Positions 37,316 to 48,895 of a stretch of 64,000 nt of DNA are shown here, in pieces; position 1 is the stretch's first letter, and every line of letters starts with the position of its first letter. Made by a program: the position numbers and the translations under genes. The stretch is from Typhlomys cinereus. Lineage: Eukaryota > Chordata > Mammalia > Rodentia > Platacanthomyidae. The stretch is from positions 1,352,893 to 1,416,892 of the forward strand of contig JALPQD010000054.1 in the NCBI GenBank assembly GCA_023101885.1, in the 5' to 3' direction. The notes beneath the pieces were generated by a model that saw nothing but the letters and a program-made list of their open reading frames with translations, was not told where the DNA came from and searched no databases.

Positions 37316-38481
37316 TCTTTAAAGAATCAGAGATGTAGACAGAGAGAGCAGGAGATGTGCTATCAGTCCTGGGAGAGAATAATCACATTTTCCACTGGCG
37401 TTCTTAGAAGTTAAAAAATGTGATGTCTGTCTTTTCTTGTGCATACTTTGTTTCCCATTTTGTTCTGTTGTCATAGCAGCAGTTTCTTATCAAAGACCAC
37501 AGGCACCAGGGTATGAGTAGTTGGGAATCATAATACATCTCTTTCCTTTTATCAGTGATAGGATCCATGATAGCGATGTGATCCATACCTGGCAAGGGCA
37601 TATCTGCTAAGAAAATTTACCATACTCAGCACAAGAGAGAAACTATGAAGACAAAGTTGCTGGGTTTCCTGACTCTCTTCTTTCTTAATTTGCATGTGTA
37701 ATGTTATATTTGGATATGCAGGCCCTCTTTGATCATGACAGAAAATCTTTAGAATCTTGAAGCTTAACCAAGGCTTTGATAGCACTAATCAGCTGAATCA
37801 ACTGAAATATTCTTTAGTCAGCTTTTTTTTTTCCTTGTAAATGGCTTGAGATATTTTTACCTTGGCAGTTTGTTATTTATGTCCCAAAGAGCAAATGAAT
37901 GTTGACTCTCATTTTTCTCCCCTTGATCTCAAGTCCTTTCTCTACTCTCTGTCTTGCTGCGGTCACAGAGGGCTCACCATTATAGACTGCATCACCTGGA
38001 ACTCTTTGCCCTTTGGTTTCAGGCTGGCACCAGCTAAGAGAAGACTCTCATAGGTCACAAGGACTCGCTGATTCATTGTAACTTTGATTATGTGTAAATC
38101 CATAAGTTGGAAGTTTAGTCTTGTGGGTGTTTAAAATATGGAGACACTTTTCAACAAGAGTTGAAGGACTTTTTTACCCTGGAAGATGGAATCAGAGTGT
38201 GGCAACTGCTATTTCTTGGCTGTCTCAACATATTTTACATGTGCTTCTTTACCTTTGGCTTTACTGCTTTAAGTAGTTCTTTAATAATAATAATAAAAAA
38301 CCTCTGTTTGCTACTTTCTTATTGACCCCTGAGTTATCCATACATTTTTTTCATGTCCAGCTATAAAATTTTATTTTAAACAAATGAATCAAAGTGCTGC
38401 ATTCTTTTAAAAATTAGAACAATTATAGGCCAAAACACATTGTTTGTAATTTAGTCTAGTCTTACTCTGTAATGAGATGCC
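37316..38481. other. No gene seen
   Basis: Short ORFs at 37404-37601 and 37552-37785 (minus) and 37862-38053 (plus) are not recognisable. AT-rich unnamed DNA. Confidence 0.5.
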
Positions 38482-38766
38482 ACAACACATGTGTTAATAA
38501 ACTTGATAGCTTAAACATAAAGACCTGCTGACTCATATCAGAGGATAGAAATATAAGATCAAGGTATTTACAGGTTGGAGTCTTTCTGAAAACAATGAGG
38601 AAGAACTTTGCCAGGACAGCCAGGACAACACATGTGTAATAAACTTGATAGCTTAAACATAAAGACCTGCTGACTCATATCAGAGGATAGAAATATAAGA
38701 TCAAGGTATTTACAAGTTGGAGTCTTTCTGAGAACAATGAGGAAGAACTTTGCCAGGACTTGCTGG
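38482..38766 (-). repeat. ~142-bp tandem duplication inside an old MLT1-like repeat
   Basis: The unit from 38482 ('acaacacatgtgttaataaa') is repeated from 38625 with about four differences, including one deleted T. The unit content (acttgatagcttaaacataa, agatcaaggtatttaca, ggagtctttctga) resembles the reverse of an MLT1/MST-type LTR interior. The family call is weak; the duplication itself is certain. Confidence 0.9.
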
Positions 38767-38983
38767 CAGCCCTCATTGATCCTTGACTTTGAACATAAAA
38801 TTTTCTTCTTTCATTACAGCCTGTTTTCTTCCTGCATGTGTGTCTGTTAAAATGCCCCCTTTATAGAAAGAAACAGTGATACTGAGTGAGGAATATTTCT
38901 CATTGATAATTAATTATAACTAATTAATTTCATTTTTGATTGTAGATTTTGTCAGTCTCCTTTATTTTTCAAAGAAGGTGACT

Positions 38984-38991
38984 GTTTTTTT

Positions 38992-39035
<44 letters not shown>

Positions 39036-39258
39036 TTCTTCCACTCATACAAAGTTGACAGGCACCCCATTCCCCTCCTTCCCTCTACCTTTCCCTGGAT
39101 CCCCTTACTCCCTCCAGGTCTTGCCCCTTCCCTTCCCCTCTTCCTCCCCTTCTTCCAGTGTCTACCTCCCCCCATTCCTGGAGCATCCTCTGGTTCCTCC
39201 TCTCTGATGAGGTGTAAGGACTAAGATGCTTTGCCTAGAGCTCTTTTTTGTGTTCCTC
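38984..39258 (-). mobile_element. Short L1 3' end with TSD and internal (TA)n
   Basis: Reverse L1 3' UTR end: '(tc)actcatacaaagttgac', CT-rich block, 'gatgaggtgtaaggactaag', 'gtgttcctcaa'. It is flanked by AAAGAAGGTGACT at 38971-38983 and AAAGGAGGTGACT at 39259-39271 (one mismatch). The poly-T side holds a (TA) run at 38995-39031, apparently a microsatellite grown out of the tail. Confidence 0.85.
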
Positions 39259-39365
39259 AAAGGAGGTGACTCTTTGTCTTATTGATTCTTTGCATTTTAT
39301 TTGTTTGTTTCAATTTTCATCAATTTTTCACCAATCTTTCTTTCTGCGGTTTCTTACATATCTTT

Positions 39366-39560
39366 TAAAAAATTTATTTATTTACCTTTTAGTTTTACAA
39401 GCATATTAAGTACTAATCCCTGTTTCCCTTCCTTCCCCTCTCACCTATTCCCCTCTCTTCCCTTCATCAATACCATTCCCCTCCCTCCCACCCTCCTACC
39501 TAGCTGCTTCTGTGGACCCCATGGTTCCCTCTGGCTTGTCTACTCTTGTGGGAGGTAACC
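39366..39560 (-). mobile_element. L1 3' UTR fragment, older subfamily
   Basis: T-rich start, 'agttttacaagcatattaag', then a CT-rich block and 'ctgcttctgtggaccccat', matching the 12.2- and 15.4-kb older-subfamily copies rather than the young ones. Confidence 0.75.
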
Positions 39561-40533
39561 CCACAGTAACCTCATATGCTAATAATAGTTCAAAAAAAGT
39601 CTTTTAAGAAAGGAACAAGAATAGTCAGTCCATATGCAGAAGGGCACAAAATGAGGAAAACAGGTCAAAATAAAATAAAGCAAAACAAATAAGGCCAGAG
39701 CTGATCCACTTAGCACCCAGTGAAATATCAATTTTAATTATTTCATTCCATCTACTATTTTGGAGTTTGGCCTATTCTTGGTTTTCCAGGGCCTTAAGGT
39801 GACTCATTGAGTTACGTATTTTGTGTCTTCCTTGTTTTCCAATATATACACCTAGATCTACAAAGGTCCCTCTTAGAAATATTTTCATTATAGCCTATAT
39901 ACCCACATAACTTTATATAGGGGGTAGGGCAGGTGGACCAAAAATACATATTATGAAAATGCCATAAGGAAACAAACAAAATAATAAAAATATTTGTAAT
40001 ATGAAATGGGTGAGAAAACATTTTGGCAAGGAAAGAAAGAAAAAATCCAGTAAATTTTTTTTACCATAACAGCATGGATTTGTTTTGTGACACAAAGTGA
40101 TTTACACAAGAAAGAAAGTAGAAGACCAGACATCAGGAAAGAATAAAAGGTTGGAGTTGAGTGTGATGGACAGGGCTGTGCAAAGCAAGAGAAACTGAAG
40201 GGCAGTGAAAAGAATCAGGACATCTTAGAGTTCATTTTTTTGTTTATTTGCAACAACATTCCTAAATGCATCATGCTTAGAAATGAATGTTTATCTCTCA
40301 CTTGGTTTTCATTATGATATTTTAAATATTGAATTCCCCACATCCATAGCATTGAATCTTTTATAATTTTTATAACAGACTAATTCATGGTATAAATAAA
40401 TTCTATTGTAAGGGCTGGTTGGAGCCAGTACACAAGAGTTGGTTGTTAAATCTTCAGATTTTTGCGAGCTTTCAGAAAAAGATATCATTACACTTTTTGT
40501 ATAAGCTTATAATAAAATATATCATATGAAAAG
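39561..40533. other. No gene seen; AT-rich DNA
   Basis: Overlapping minus-strand ORFs at 39812-40133 are short and hydrophobic by composition only. No named repeat. Confidence 0.5.
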
Positions 40534-40566
40534 AAGAAAAAGGAATACTCCACTTCTTTAGCCATC

Positions 40567-41085
40567 ATGGAAATGCAATTCAAAACTTCCCTGAGACATC
40601 ATCTCACCCCAGTCAGGATGGCAAAAATCCACAATACAAACAATAACAAATGCTGGACACGATGTGGAGAGAGGGGAACTCTCCTACATTGCTGGTGGGA
40701 GTGCAGGCTCATACAGCCACTCTGGCGAGCTGTCTGGAGATTTTTAAAGAAGTTAAAGATTGAAATGCCATATGACCCTGCTATTCCACTTTTGGGAATA
40801 ACCTCCCATACAGCAGAGGTTCACCTCGATAGCATAAGTGCGACCATGTTCATAGCAGCACTGTTTACAATAGCAAAGTCATGGAATCAAACCAAATGTC
40901 CAACAGTTGACGAGTGGGTAAGGAAAAGTGCTACATCTATACAATGGAGTACTACTCAGCCATCAAAAATGATGAATTACTGGAATTTGCGGGAAAGGAT
41001 GTCATTAGAAACAATTATATTAAGTGAAGTATCCCTAACCCAGAAAATTAGGTGCAGTATGAACTCCCTAATAGGTGGCTCCTAG
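40567..41085 (+). pseudogene. L1 ORF2 protein, C-terminal 172 residues
   Basis: An uninterrupted frame reads the end of L1 ORF2p, the endonuclease/reverse transcriptase of the element. It begins after the reverse-transcriptase domain, with the Cys-rich segment ([18 protein letters not shown], the CX3C...HX4C-type zinc-knuckle region) and the conserved [10 protein letters not shown] block. [16 protein letters not shown] and a [12 protein letters not shown] stretch follow (the family norm is YYAAIKN). It ends at a stop before the 3' UTR. The catalytic domains are absent because of 5' truncation, so it has no activity. The frame runs open from the truncation point; the Met is not a real start. 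Confidence 0.93.
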
Positions 41086-41380
41086 TACCAAACCCACCCA
41101 GCCCACCTTGAGACACTCAAAGGTAAATATATGTAATACCTACAGTAATTGCAAGGATTATGAACAGGAGGGATGGGATTGGAGGGCCATAACAGAAACA
41201 AGGAGAGAGGGGACCATATTACAGCAGAGAAAATAGGCCTCCATCAAGGACTGCAAGTAAGTAATGTGACACCTGGTTAAGTTCACAGACATTCCTTCCT
41301 GATCATTTACAACTGAGGGGGTATGATCTCACCAGAAGGGGAGGGCATATAGTCTGGCAGAGAAAAAGTAACCATTTTGT

Positions 41381-41626
41381 GGGCTGGAGAGGCGGAAGGT
41401 CCTGAGTTCGGATCCCAGATCCCACGTATAGACGCGGGGCGGAAGCGGAGGCAGCCTGCGCTTCTGGTCCTGGTAGGGCGGAGCCTGTGAATCCCGGGGC
41501 AGAAGGAGGTGGAGGCGTCCATGGTGGTTCCCGAATTCATCCGTGGTTCTACACAGACACACACACGTGCACATACATACACATACGCACACAGTTGAAT
41601 AAAAATAAAAATAAATTAAAAAAAAA
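41381..41626 (+). mobile_element. Young DIP-like SINE lacking its A box, with TSD
   Basis: Inserted in the L1 3' UTR with AAGTAACCATTTTG at 41366-41379 and 41627-41640. The head GGGCTGGAGAG jumps directly to GCGGAAGGTCCTGAG, so the segment holding the Pol III A box seen in the 23.7-kb copy is missing. The B box (GAGTTCGGATCCC), CpG-rich body, CA stretch and A-rich tail are present. ORFs across it on the minus strand are accidental. Confidence 0.93.
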
Positions 41627-42411
41627 AAGTAACCATTTTGCAAATGGGTGATTGACCCCTCCCTCACTGAGGTTTCCAGTTTTATTACATCTACCCTTGA
41701 ATGTGCTCTTATAATAAGACTCCAGTTTAACAGCTTTTTGTCTCTGGCCAGGGGGTGACATACAATGCCCATCAGGATGGAGTGAAGGGCAATGCAGGAG
41801 CAGCAAAACTGCAAAAGAAAATCAAAGAACCACAATCCAGAACTTCAGAGACTCTATATCAACCACCTAGAACTAGGCCAGACTAATCTCTCCCCATCCT
41901 GAAGCTCAGGGACATTTGCGGAAGAGGGGGCGGTAAGAGTGTAAGAGCAAAAGGATGGGAGGAGCAATGATATGCAAGATACTCCACACAAGTTAGGGCC
42001 GAAGCAATCATAATTGGACTTTGCATGCCCTGCGCAATGTCCAACACACTATTGACCTCACAAAGTCTAGCATCTGCTAAAGGCACCAAGATCCTTGGAG
42101 GCAAGGGATTGACAGCCACAGTAGTGTTCCTATGCTTAAGGGGAACACGGGAATGGGTTCAGGGAAATGCCACTGGGTCCTTGTATGTCATCGGAGAGGA
42201 GGGCCCAGAGGAGAGTCAGGCATGCACAATAAAGGACTCTCTGGGAATTGGGGAGGAGGCACTGGGGGATGGGGAGGGAGGGGTGAGGGGAGGGGGAGCA
42301 GGGACTTCGGGGTGGAAGAGGAGGGAGGGAGGGAGGGAACTGGTGTACCTATTAAGTTTGTAGGAGCAGAAATATTAATAAAAATGTATAAAAAAAGAAA
42401 AGAAAAAGGAA

Positions 42412-44101
42412 ATAGTCTCATTGTAATTAGTAAATGATTTTGAAATTTTACTATTTGTCTCATGCTGAAACAACCTTTAAATAGTTTGGTGTTTTTATTT
42501 AAGTTTTATAAATTTTTTGTAAGGAGTTACTGTCAGTAGTATAGTTTTTTTAGATGTATACTTGCCTCAGGTGCTTGGTCAAAGACTCCTAACTAATACA
42601 TGGGGAAGGTAAAATTAAAATTAAGGCCACCAATTTCAGAATGAAACTTCTGTTTTATTTAGAAGATGTAAAGAGGGTATAAGCTAAGAATCATAGTATC
42701 ATGCTGTCTTGACTGAACTGCCATTATTAGATGTGAAATAGAAAATAAAATGTGCACACCAGAATCAATTGTTTATTAGTAGTCTGTCTTGGGATACATT
42801 GATTCCTTATGTTGTATGGTAGCTTCTTTTATCACTCAAATAATAAACTCATTAAGAGGGAGAGTATATTTTGGCTCATAGTTTCAAATGTATCACTCTA
42901 TACTTTTTCAGACCCTCGTCTTTGAGCCTGTGGCCAGGCTGTGCAATGTAGCAGAAACACATGGTGGAGGTATTACTTGGAAACAGAGAACAATGAATGA
43001 ACCAGGGTCTTATGGCCCTTTCAAAGACATATATTCAGTCACCTAACTCACTCCCTCTAGGCCTCACACCTTCAAGATTTCCTAAGAATTCAAAACTTTT
43101 CATTAGTTTGATATCTACAGATTTTCCACTTAAGAGGAATAAGTTCTGTATTTCAAGTCTCTGAAGCCCAGTTATAGAGGGATGGAAGTGAATGACACAG
43201 GCTCAAATGTATTAAGAGTTCTTCAAACTACTTTAAGCCTGCCTCTTAAAGGTCCTAATAGTACCAAAGGATGGTAGCCAACCCTTCACAGATTGTTTGG
43301 TGTTTGCTTAACCAACTTGGATTTCAAATTTTATAGTTTGAGGTTAAATTATGTCTTCAGTCTCTGTTCATTTTCTTTAAATATTCACAAAAGCAAAGAG
43401 TGAAGTTACATTAAAACACATTTAAGGCAACATTCAGTCCTTACAGAATATTACTTACCATGATTTATTTTTTCATAATAAATCTCCAGTATGAATTATA
43501 ACCAATTACAACCTTTCATATAAGTAGACCAGATGGATGTGAGAAGTTGAAGAGATGTGTAAAATTTCAATCAGCATTAAATGTTTTATCTTTGGCTCTA
43601 ATGTGCACCAGGGGAAGGCAGAAGTTCCCTGAAAATAATGTTTTTCTCCTTTCCTCACTGTGAAATAGAGAATCAACAACTTGCTATACCATGTCAAAAG
43701 AGTTGAACTATTGAAATAATAGTATACGTCTTGCAGTCAGACATCTCAGTCTAAAGTGTATTTCTCTTCCCAGATTATTTACAAATTGGTACAATTTATC
43801 CAGTAAAAATGACTTTATTAGGTCAGATAAATTTCCAGAGTAGATCTCATAATCTACCAGGGTGATTTAATGCATGTGGTAAGAGTGGGTATACATTTGC
43901 TGTGGTTAAGCCATTTATTAAGCAACTTAAATCTTATTACATTTGGAGCCCATATCATTCACTTTCATTCTGAATAACTGGGCTTCAGAAATTTGAAACA
44001 CAAATTGAACTAGATATAAATTCTTTTTAAAAATATTTATTTAAAAAATTTTTAAAACATTTTTTAAAAAAATTTTATTTTAAAAATATATTTTTAAAAT
44101 A
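42412..44101. other. No gene seen; possible old MaLR piece
   Basis: At 42850-43090 'atattttggctcatagtttc' and 'cctgtggccaggctgtgcaa' resemble an old antisense LTR, too diverged to call separately. At 44020-44110 there is an extremely AT-rich A/T-run block. No protein-like ORF. Confidence 0.5.
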
Positions 44102-44769
44102 TTTATTTATTTATTTGTATTATTCATACAAACTTGATAGGTATCCCATTCCCCTCCCTCCCTCCACCCCTCCCTGGATCCTCTTACTCCCTTCCCTTTT
44201 TCCCCTTCTTTTCCTCCCTCCCTCCCTTTCTCCCATTGTCTCCCTCCCATCCCTGGTGGAGTATCTTACATATTGTTGCTTCTCTCCATCTTTAGGCTCT
44301 TACAATCTTACTGCCGCCTGTTCTGCAAATTTCCCTGAGCTTCAGGATGGGGAGAGATTAGGCAGGCCTTGTTCCAGGTGGTTGATATAGAGTCTCTGAT
44401 ATTCTGAATTATGGTTTGTTGATTTGTTTTTCAATTTTGCTGCTCCTGCACCGCCCTTAGCTCCATCCTGATGGTTTTTGGATTTCACCCCCTGGCCAGA
44501 GATAAAAGGCTGTTAAAATAGAGTCTTATTATTAGAGTAGATTCAAAGGTATATGGAACAAGAGTAGGAGATCACGGTGGGGGGGGTTGTCAGTCTCCCA
44601 TTTGCAAAATAGTTACCTTCTATCTGCCAGACTGTGTTCCGTCCCTTTCTGGTGAGATCACACCCTATCAGTTGCAGGTGACCAGGAAGTCTGTGAACTT
44701 AACCAGATGTCTCATTACTTACTTGCAGTCCTTGATGGTAGCCTATTTTCTCTGCTGTAGCAAGATCTG
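44102..44769 (-). mobile_element. L1 3' UTR with internal deletion
   Basis: Reverse 3' UTR: 'attcatacaaacttgatagg', CT-rich block, then 'tggagtatcttacatattgt' directly, so the roughly 300-bp segment holding 'aggcactaggatcct' in other copies is missing. It continues with 'gagcttcaggatggggagag', 'ctgcaccgcccttagctcca', 'cccctggccagagataaaag' to 'tctctgctgtagcaagatc'. Confidence 0.85.
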
Positions 44770-45029
44770 AAATAGATATAAATTCTTACGTATTAAGTCT
44801 ACAGTTGTCAAATGAATGAGAATTTTCAAATTTTGAGTATCATGGAGAAATGAGAGTGGTTTCTGTGGTTTGTTAGTCTACTCTTTTAGTAGTTGAATGT
44901 GTTCCTTTAATTCTTTTAGGGAAGTTTTTTTTTCCCATAGTTTTTTTAACATGCAAATGTCATTTATTTTTATTCTTTTATTTTTCCCACATTTTATTTA
45001 TTCTGTCTCTCCTCCTCCCCTTCCTCATA
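44770..45029. other. No gene; T-rich spacer
   Basis: AT-rich, possibly including the T-rich tail region of the next L1. Confidence 0.5.
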
Positions 45030-45154
45030 GTTATTTTAATTTTATTTTTACTTAGTTATCAAGCTCAATGGGTAGATACCCTCACCCTCCTCCTCCTTCC
45101 TTCCCCTACTTCCTGACTTCCCTCTTTCTATCTCCCCTTCCTGCTCTCTTTCCC

Positions 45155-45185
<31 letters not shown>

Positions 45186-45890
45186 CCCTCTTTACTCCCT
45201 CTTTCCCTTCTTGGTGTTTCCCTCTTTTTCCCTCACACCCTCCAGAACTTCAGTTTATATGGGCTTTGGAGTTCGCTTTGAGTCATCTACACTAGTGAGG
45301 GTTCAAGACTCTCTGTCATACCTTAGGGCCTCTTTTGTACTGCCCGTTAATATAGGAAGTCGGTTATATCTGTCTAACCCCTTGCCTCTAAGGATCTTAA
45401 TGCCTGAAGCCATTTCCCCTGAGTTCTGCACTACTCTATGGGGGTTTGTTGACATGACAGCCATTGTGCAAGTCAGCTAAGGTCCAATCATATCCCAATG
45501 AGCCCACACTTGAATGGACTATCTTGTCCATTGGTGGACTTCCCCATCTTTAGGCTCTTACAATTTTGCCACCCTTTCTTCCACAAGGATCCCTAAGATT
45601 TAGGATGGGGAGAGATATAGCTGGTATTGTTGGGGTGAGCCTTGTACAAGCATTGGTATTCTGAATTAAATTGGGTTTTTGTTTTCAGTTTTGCAGTTCT
45701 TACACTGCACTAGGCTGCATCCTGTTTGAGTGTTGCAGTCTTCTCTTAACCAAAGATAAAATACTGTTTAAAAGATGGTGTTAATATAAGAAGAGGCTTA
45801 AAGGTAGAGGGAAGAATAGGAATAGGGCAGAGTGGAGAGTGGGGTCAGTCTCCTGGTTGCCAGTTGGCTACCATCTAATTGCCAGCTCCC
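45030..45890 (-). mobile_element. L1 3' UTR fragment
   Basis: 'gttatcaagctcaatgggta' (tail side), CT-rich polypyrimidine with (CT)n at 45160-45185, 'ccccttgcctctaaggatct', 'ctgagttctgcactactcta', 'gtgcaagtcagctaaggtcc', up to 'ctaccatctaattgccagct'. It meets the next L1 end in opposite orientation. Confidence 0.85.
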
Positions 45891-45899
45891 ATCTCCTTC

Positions 45900-46375
45900 A
45901 TGAAGGGGAAGAGGGGGCAGTAAGATTGTAAGAGCCTAAAGATGGGGAGAATCAATGATATGCAAGATACTCCACACAAGTTAGGGCCAAAGTAATCATA
46001 ATAGAACTTTGCATGACCTGTGCAATGACCAACATATCTATCCCTTGAAGCATGGATCACAGGCACTAAGATCCTTAGAAGCTAGGAATTAACAGCCACA
46101 ATAGTGTTCCTATACTAAAGGGGAACACAAAAAGGAGCTCTAGGCAATGATACTGAGTCCTTATACCTCATCAAAGAGAAGGACCCAGTTTGACATACAC
46201 ACTAAAGAATGCTCCAGGGATGGGGGGGAGCAATGGGAGAAAGGGAGGGAGGAGGAGAAAGGAAAGTGAAAAGGGGGGGAAGGAGCAAGGAGCAAGGGGA
46301 TCCAGAGAGGATTGGAGGGAGGGAAGGGAATGGGTTACCTATCAAGTTTGTATGAGTGGAAAAAATGAAAAAAAG
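45900..46375 (+). mobile_element. L1 3' UTR fragment, head-to-head with the previous one
   Basis: 'ggaagagggggcagtaagat', 'gatactccacacaagttagg', 'ggcactaagatccttagaag', G-rich polypurine tract 46220-46330, 'atcaagtttgtatgagtgg' and A-rich tail. Because both this and the 45.03-kb piece carry their own 3' termini they are separate insertions. Confidence 0.87.
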
Positions 46376-46477
46376 AAACTGTAGGTGAAGTAGGAGAAAA
46401 TAACTTATCTATTGTGGTTATGTAAGAACTAGAAAGGGAAAAGTAATGTTTGGATAATTGGTCAAATTTAAGAATCT

Positions 46478-46901
46478 TGTAGCATCCCGCCTTCATGGTT
46501 GCTGATACATGACCATCACACAGCTTAAGCGAACAAGGAGTTTACTTTCTTATGACAGTCCAGTTACAGTTCTCAGTCCAGCTTGACAGGAGAGTATGCA
46601 CCAACACCAGGACTGAGGGAACTGGCCACACCATCACTGCATAATGGCTGAGAGATGTACAATCCTTACTTGCCAGACCAGCATGCCTGGCCAAATATAC
46701 AGAAGGATGTCAACTGTCTCAACCAGCTCTCTGTGATTTATGCAGGGCCTAATCCCACTCACCGTAAGCTGGGTCTTCCCCATCGGCTAGACAATGTCCC
46801 TCAGATTTTCTCTAGCCTTACCTCAACTACTAATTCTCTACAAATGTGCCCAGAGCTCAAACCCTTAATAGTCAAGATGATACCTGTGCCTAACCATGAC
46901 A
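46478..46901 (-). repeat. MaLR 3' LTR
   Basis: Right-hand LTR in transcription sense. Its sequence parallels the other LTR along its whole length with scattered substitutions. On the minus strand the internal purine-rich AAAAGGTAGAG immediately precedes the TGTCATGG start, as expected for a polypurine tract. Confidence 0.92.
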
Positions 46902-48056
46902 CTCTACCTTTTGTCAACTTGACACAAAGACATAGCACTTTTAACCTGTAACCTTTCCTTGTCCCCACAGATGTTAAAAGTTATCTTAAAAATATAAATA
47001 TATTTCATAAAAATTTAAAATATTCTCATTAAAATTTCAATTCTTAAAATGTTGGAACTAAAAGTCTTTCTTTAAATATGCCAAATAAAATCTTTAAATA
47101 TTCCAAATAGAATCATTGTAACAATGAGAAAACATCAAGTTAAGACCAAAGTCCAGCAAATTACCACATGCTGTACTTCAATGTCCATCTTCTGTTGCTC
47201 ATCATGTAATCATGGTGCCTCAAATATTCTAGGCATTCCCAGTCCCTGTTTGCAGCTTGAAGTTATAAAAACAGAGTTTTTCTGAGCCAAACTGAATCTC
47301 CACTTGCAATCATCCTCAGCATACATCCCACAGTTCTGGCATCTCCAACACTCTGGGTTTACCTCTGCAGCTATAAGCTTCACATTGTCTTGCAAGAACT
47401 CTATGCTTGCCACTTGGTGCCAAGCTTTTGCTGCTTTCCATGAATCCCTCAAACCTAAATTGGTACCACCTGGGGGATGCTGCCAGACTCTGAAGCAAGT
47501 TTGAAATGTAGCTTAGTCCACCTAAACCACAGCTGTACCAAGGTTTTTGGGCTGATGCTGGAAAAACCTCTTTTATGCAACCAAATATCCAAAGGGTAAG
47601 AAATGGCTTTAACTTGGGCTTTCAGCCCCTGAAGGAATTTGAGATTCCAAACCACAAACTTGCCATATGGTGGTTTTCACATCATCCACCATCCCAGTGC
47701 AAGTCACTAGATTTTCCTTCACTGGCACTCATTTCTCCAACAGCAGCAGATATTCTATTACCTGTCCTGTGCATATCCAAACCTTTAAGGCTGCCAACAC
47801 AACTCTCCTCTGTCAAGCAAACCAGTCCATCATCTTTAAATTCAACTTTACCAAAGTCCTTGTTCCCCTTATCACAAATTGGGCCAAAACAATCTTTCTT
47901 AACAATTGGCCCACTAAACTCTGAAGAATGGTATTTGTAAATCCACAAAGTGAAAATTCTCAAGCATTTCCAACTTTATCCAGCAGAACCATTCAAAAGC
48001 CACAAAATCCACATAGTTAGATTTATTAGCAACACCCCACTCTCGGTACCAAATTC

Positions 48057-48494
48057 TGTACCAGTCCACCTGCATGGTTGCTGATACATGACCATCACAC
48101 AGCTTAAGAGAACAAGAAGTTTACTTTCTTATAACAGTCCAGTTACAGTTCTCAGTCCAGCTTAATGGGAGAGCATGCACCAACACCAGGACTGAGGGAA
48201 ATGGCCACACCATCACTGCATAATGGCTGAAACATGGACAATCCTTACTTGCCAGACTAGCATGTCTGGCCAAGTATACAGAAGGATACCAAGTGTCTCA
48301 ACCAGCTCTCTGTGATTTATCCAGGGCCTAATCCCACTCACCATAGGCTGGGTCTTCCCCATCAGCTAGACAATCTCCTTCAGGTTTGCTCTGGGCTTAA
48401 CTCAACCATTAACTCTCAACAACTAATTCTATACAAATGTGCCCAGAGCTCAAACCCTTAACAGTCAAGTTGACACCTGTGCCTAACCATGACA
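48057..48494 (-). repeat. MaLR 5' LTR
   Basis: Starts TGTCATGGTTAGGCACAGG on the minus strand and ends GGTACA. Slightly longer than the 3' LTR because of a short extra stretch near 48410-48425. Confidence 0.92.
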
Positions 48495-48689
48495 AATCTC
48501 TAGTTACAACAATGTAACCATTTCTCCATTTCATATGGAACTTTTAGATTCCTAATTTTAGTTAACAGAGCACACAGCTATAAATATAAAGTGACATAAA
48601 CAATCCCATCTATGGTTTTTTTGTTAAGTCCTCAGAATCAGTATGAAAATAACTGGCATTGAATTTGGATATATCACTATGGGTCTGCT

Positions 48690-48895
48690 GTTTTGCTCCT
48701 CTACAGACAAACACATGTAGAGGCCAGAGATCAACTTCAGTCATTCTTCTGCCTCCTCACCATTGGGATTACATGAGCATGGACCACATCTGACAATTAT
48801 TTAAGTAGATTCTGGGAAAAAGCTCACTTCTCTATGCATGCACAACAAACAACTCACCAACTTAAGAGTCATCTCTACAGACACAGATTTAACTC
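48690..48895 (-). repeat. B3-like SINE
   Basis: 'gtagaggccagagatcaact', 'attcttctgcctcctcacca', 'ttgggattacatgagcatg', 'tagattctgggaaaaagctc' and the terminal 'aacttaagagtcatctctac' follow the reverse of a B3 element, with its tRNA-like head at the right end. Confidence 0.55.

Larger units (their letters stand above)
40546..42399 (+). mobile_element. Relatively young 5'-truncated L1 with TSD
   Basis: Contains the ORF2 C-terminus and the full 3' UTR with G-rich polypurine tract (42240-42345) and A-rich tail. A 12-bp TSD AAGAAAAAGGAA lies at 40534-40545 and 42400-42411. A SINE has inserted in its 3' UTR (41381-41626). It is the best-preserved L1 end in the window and serves as the reference for the other fragments. 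Confidence 0.93.
46478..48494 (-). mobile_element. Complete-length MaLR provirus with TSD
   Basis: Two direct LTRs (46478-46901 and 48057-48494) flank about 1.15 kb of internal DNA. Both LTRs have TGT...ACA ends. The 5-bp duplication AATCT lies at 46473-46477 and 48495-48499. On the minus strand the 5' LTR (TGTCATGGTTAGGCACAGG ... GACTGGTACA) is followed by GAATTTGGTACCGAGAGTG, the sequence typical just inside MaLR 5' LTRs. These are non-autonomous ERVL relatives without pol. Internal ORFs (47210-47963) are short and in several frames. Confidence 0.93.

Noticed and set aside
42025..42437. Glycine-rich 101- and 112-codon ORFs
   Set aside because: They translate the G-rich L1 3' UTR tract; the same pattern appears at 52045-52380 and 62432-62671.
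47210..47963. Overlapping ORFs inside the MaLR as a possible gag gene
   Set aside because: Short, on both strands and in several frames; MaLR internal regions usually have decayed or no coding capacity, and no capsid motif is visible.
46478..48494. Direct repeats as a segmental tandem duplication
   Set aside because: TG/CA ends, 5-bp TSD and primer-side sequence show they are LTRs.
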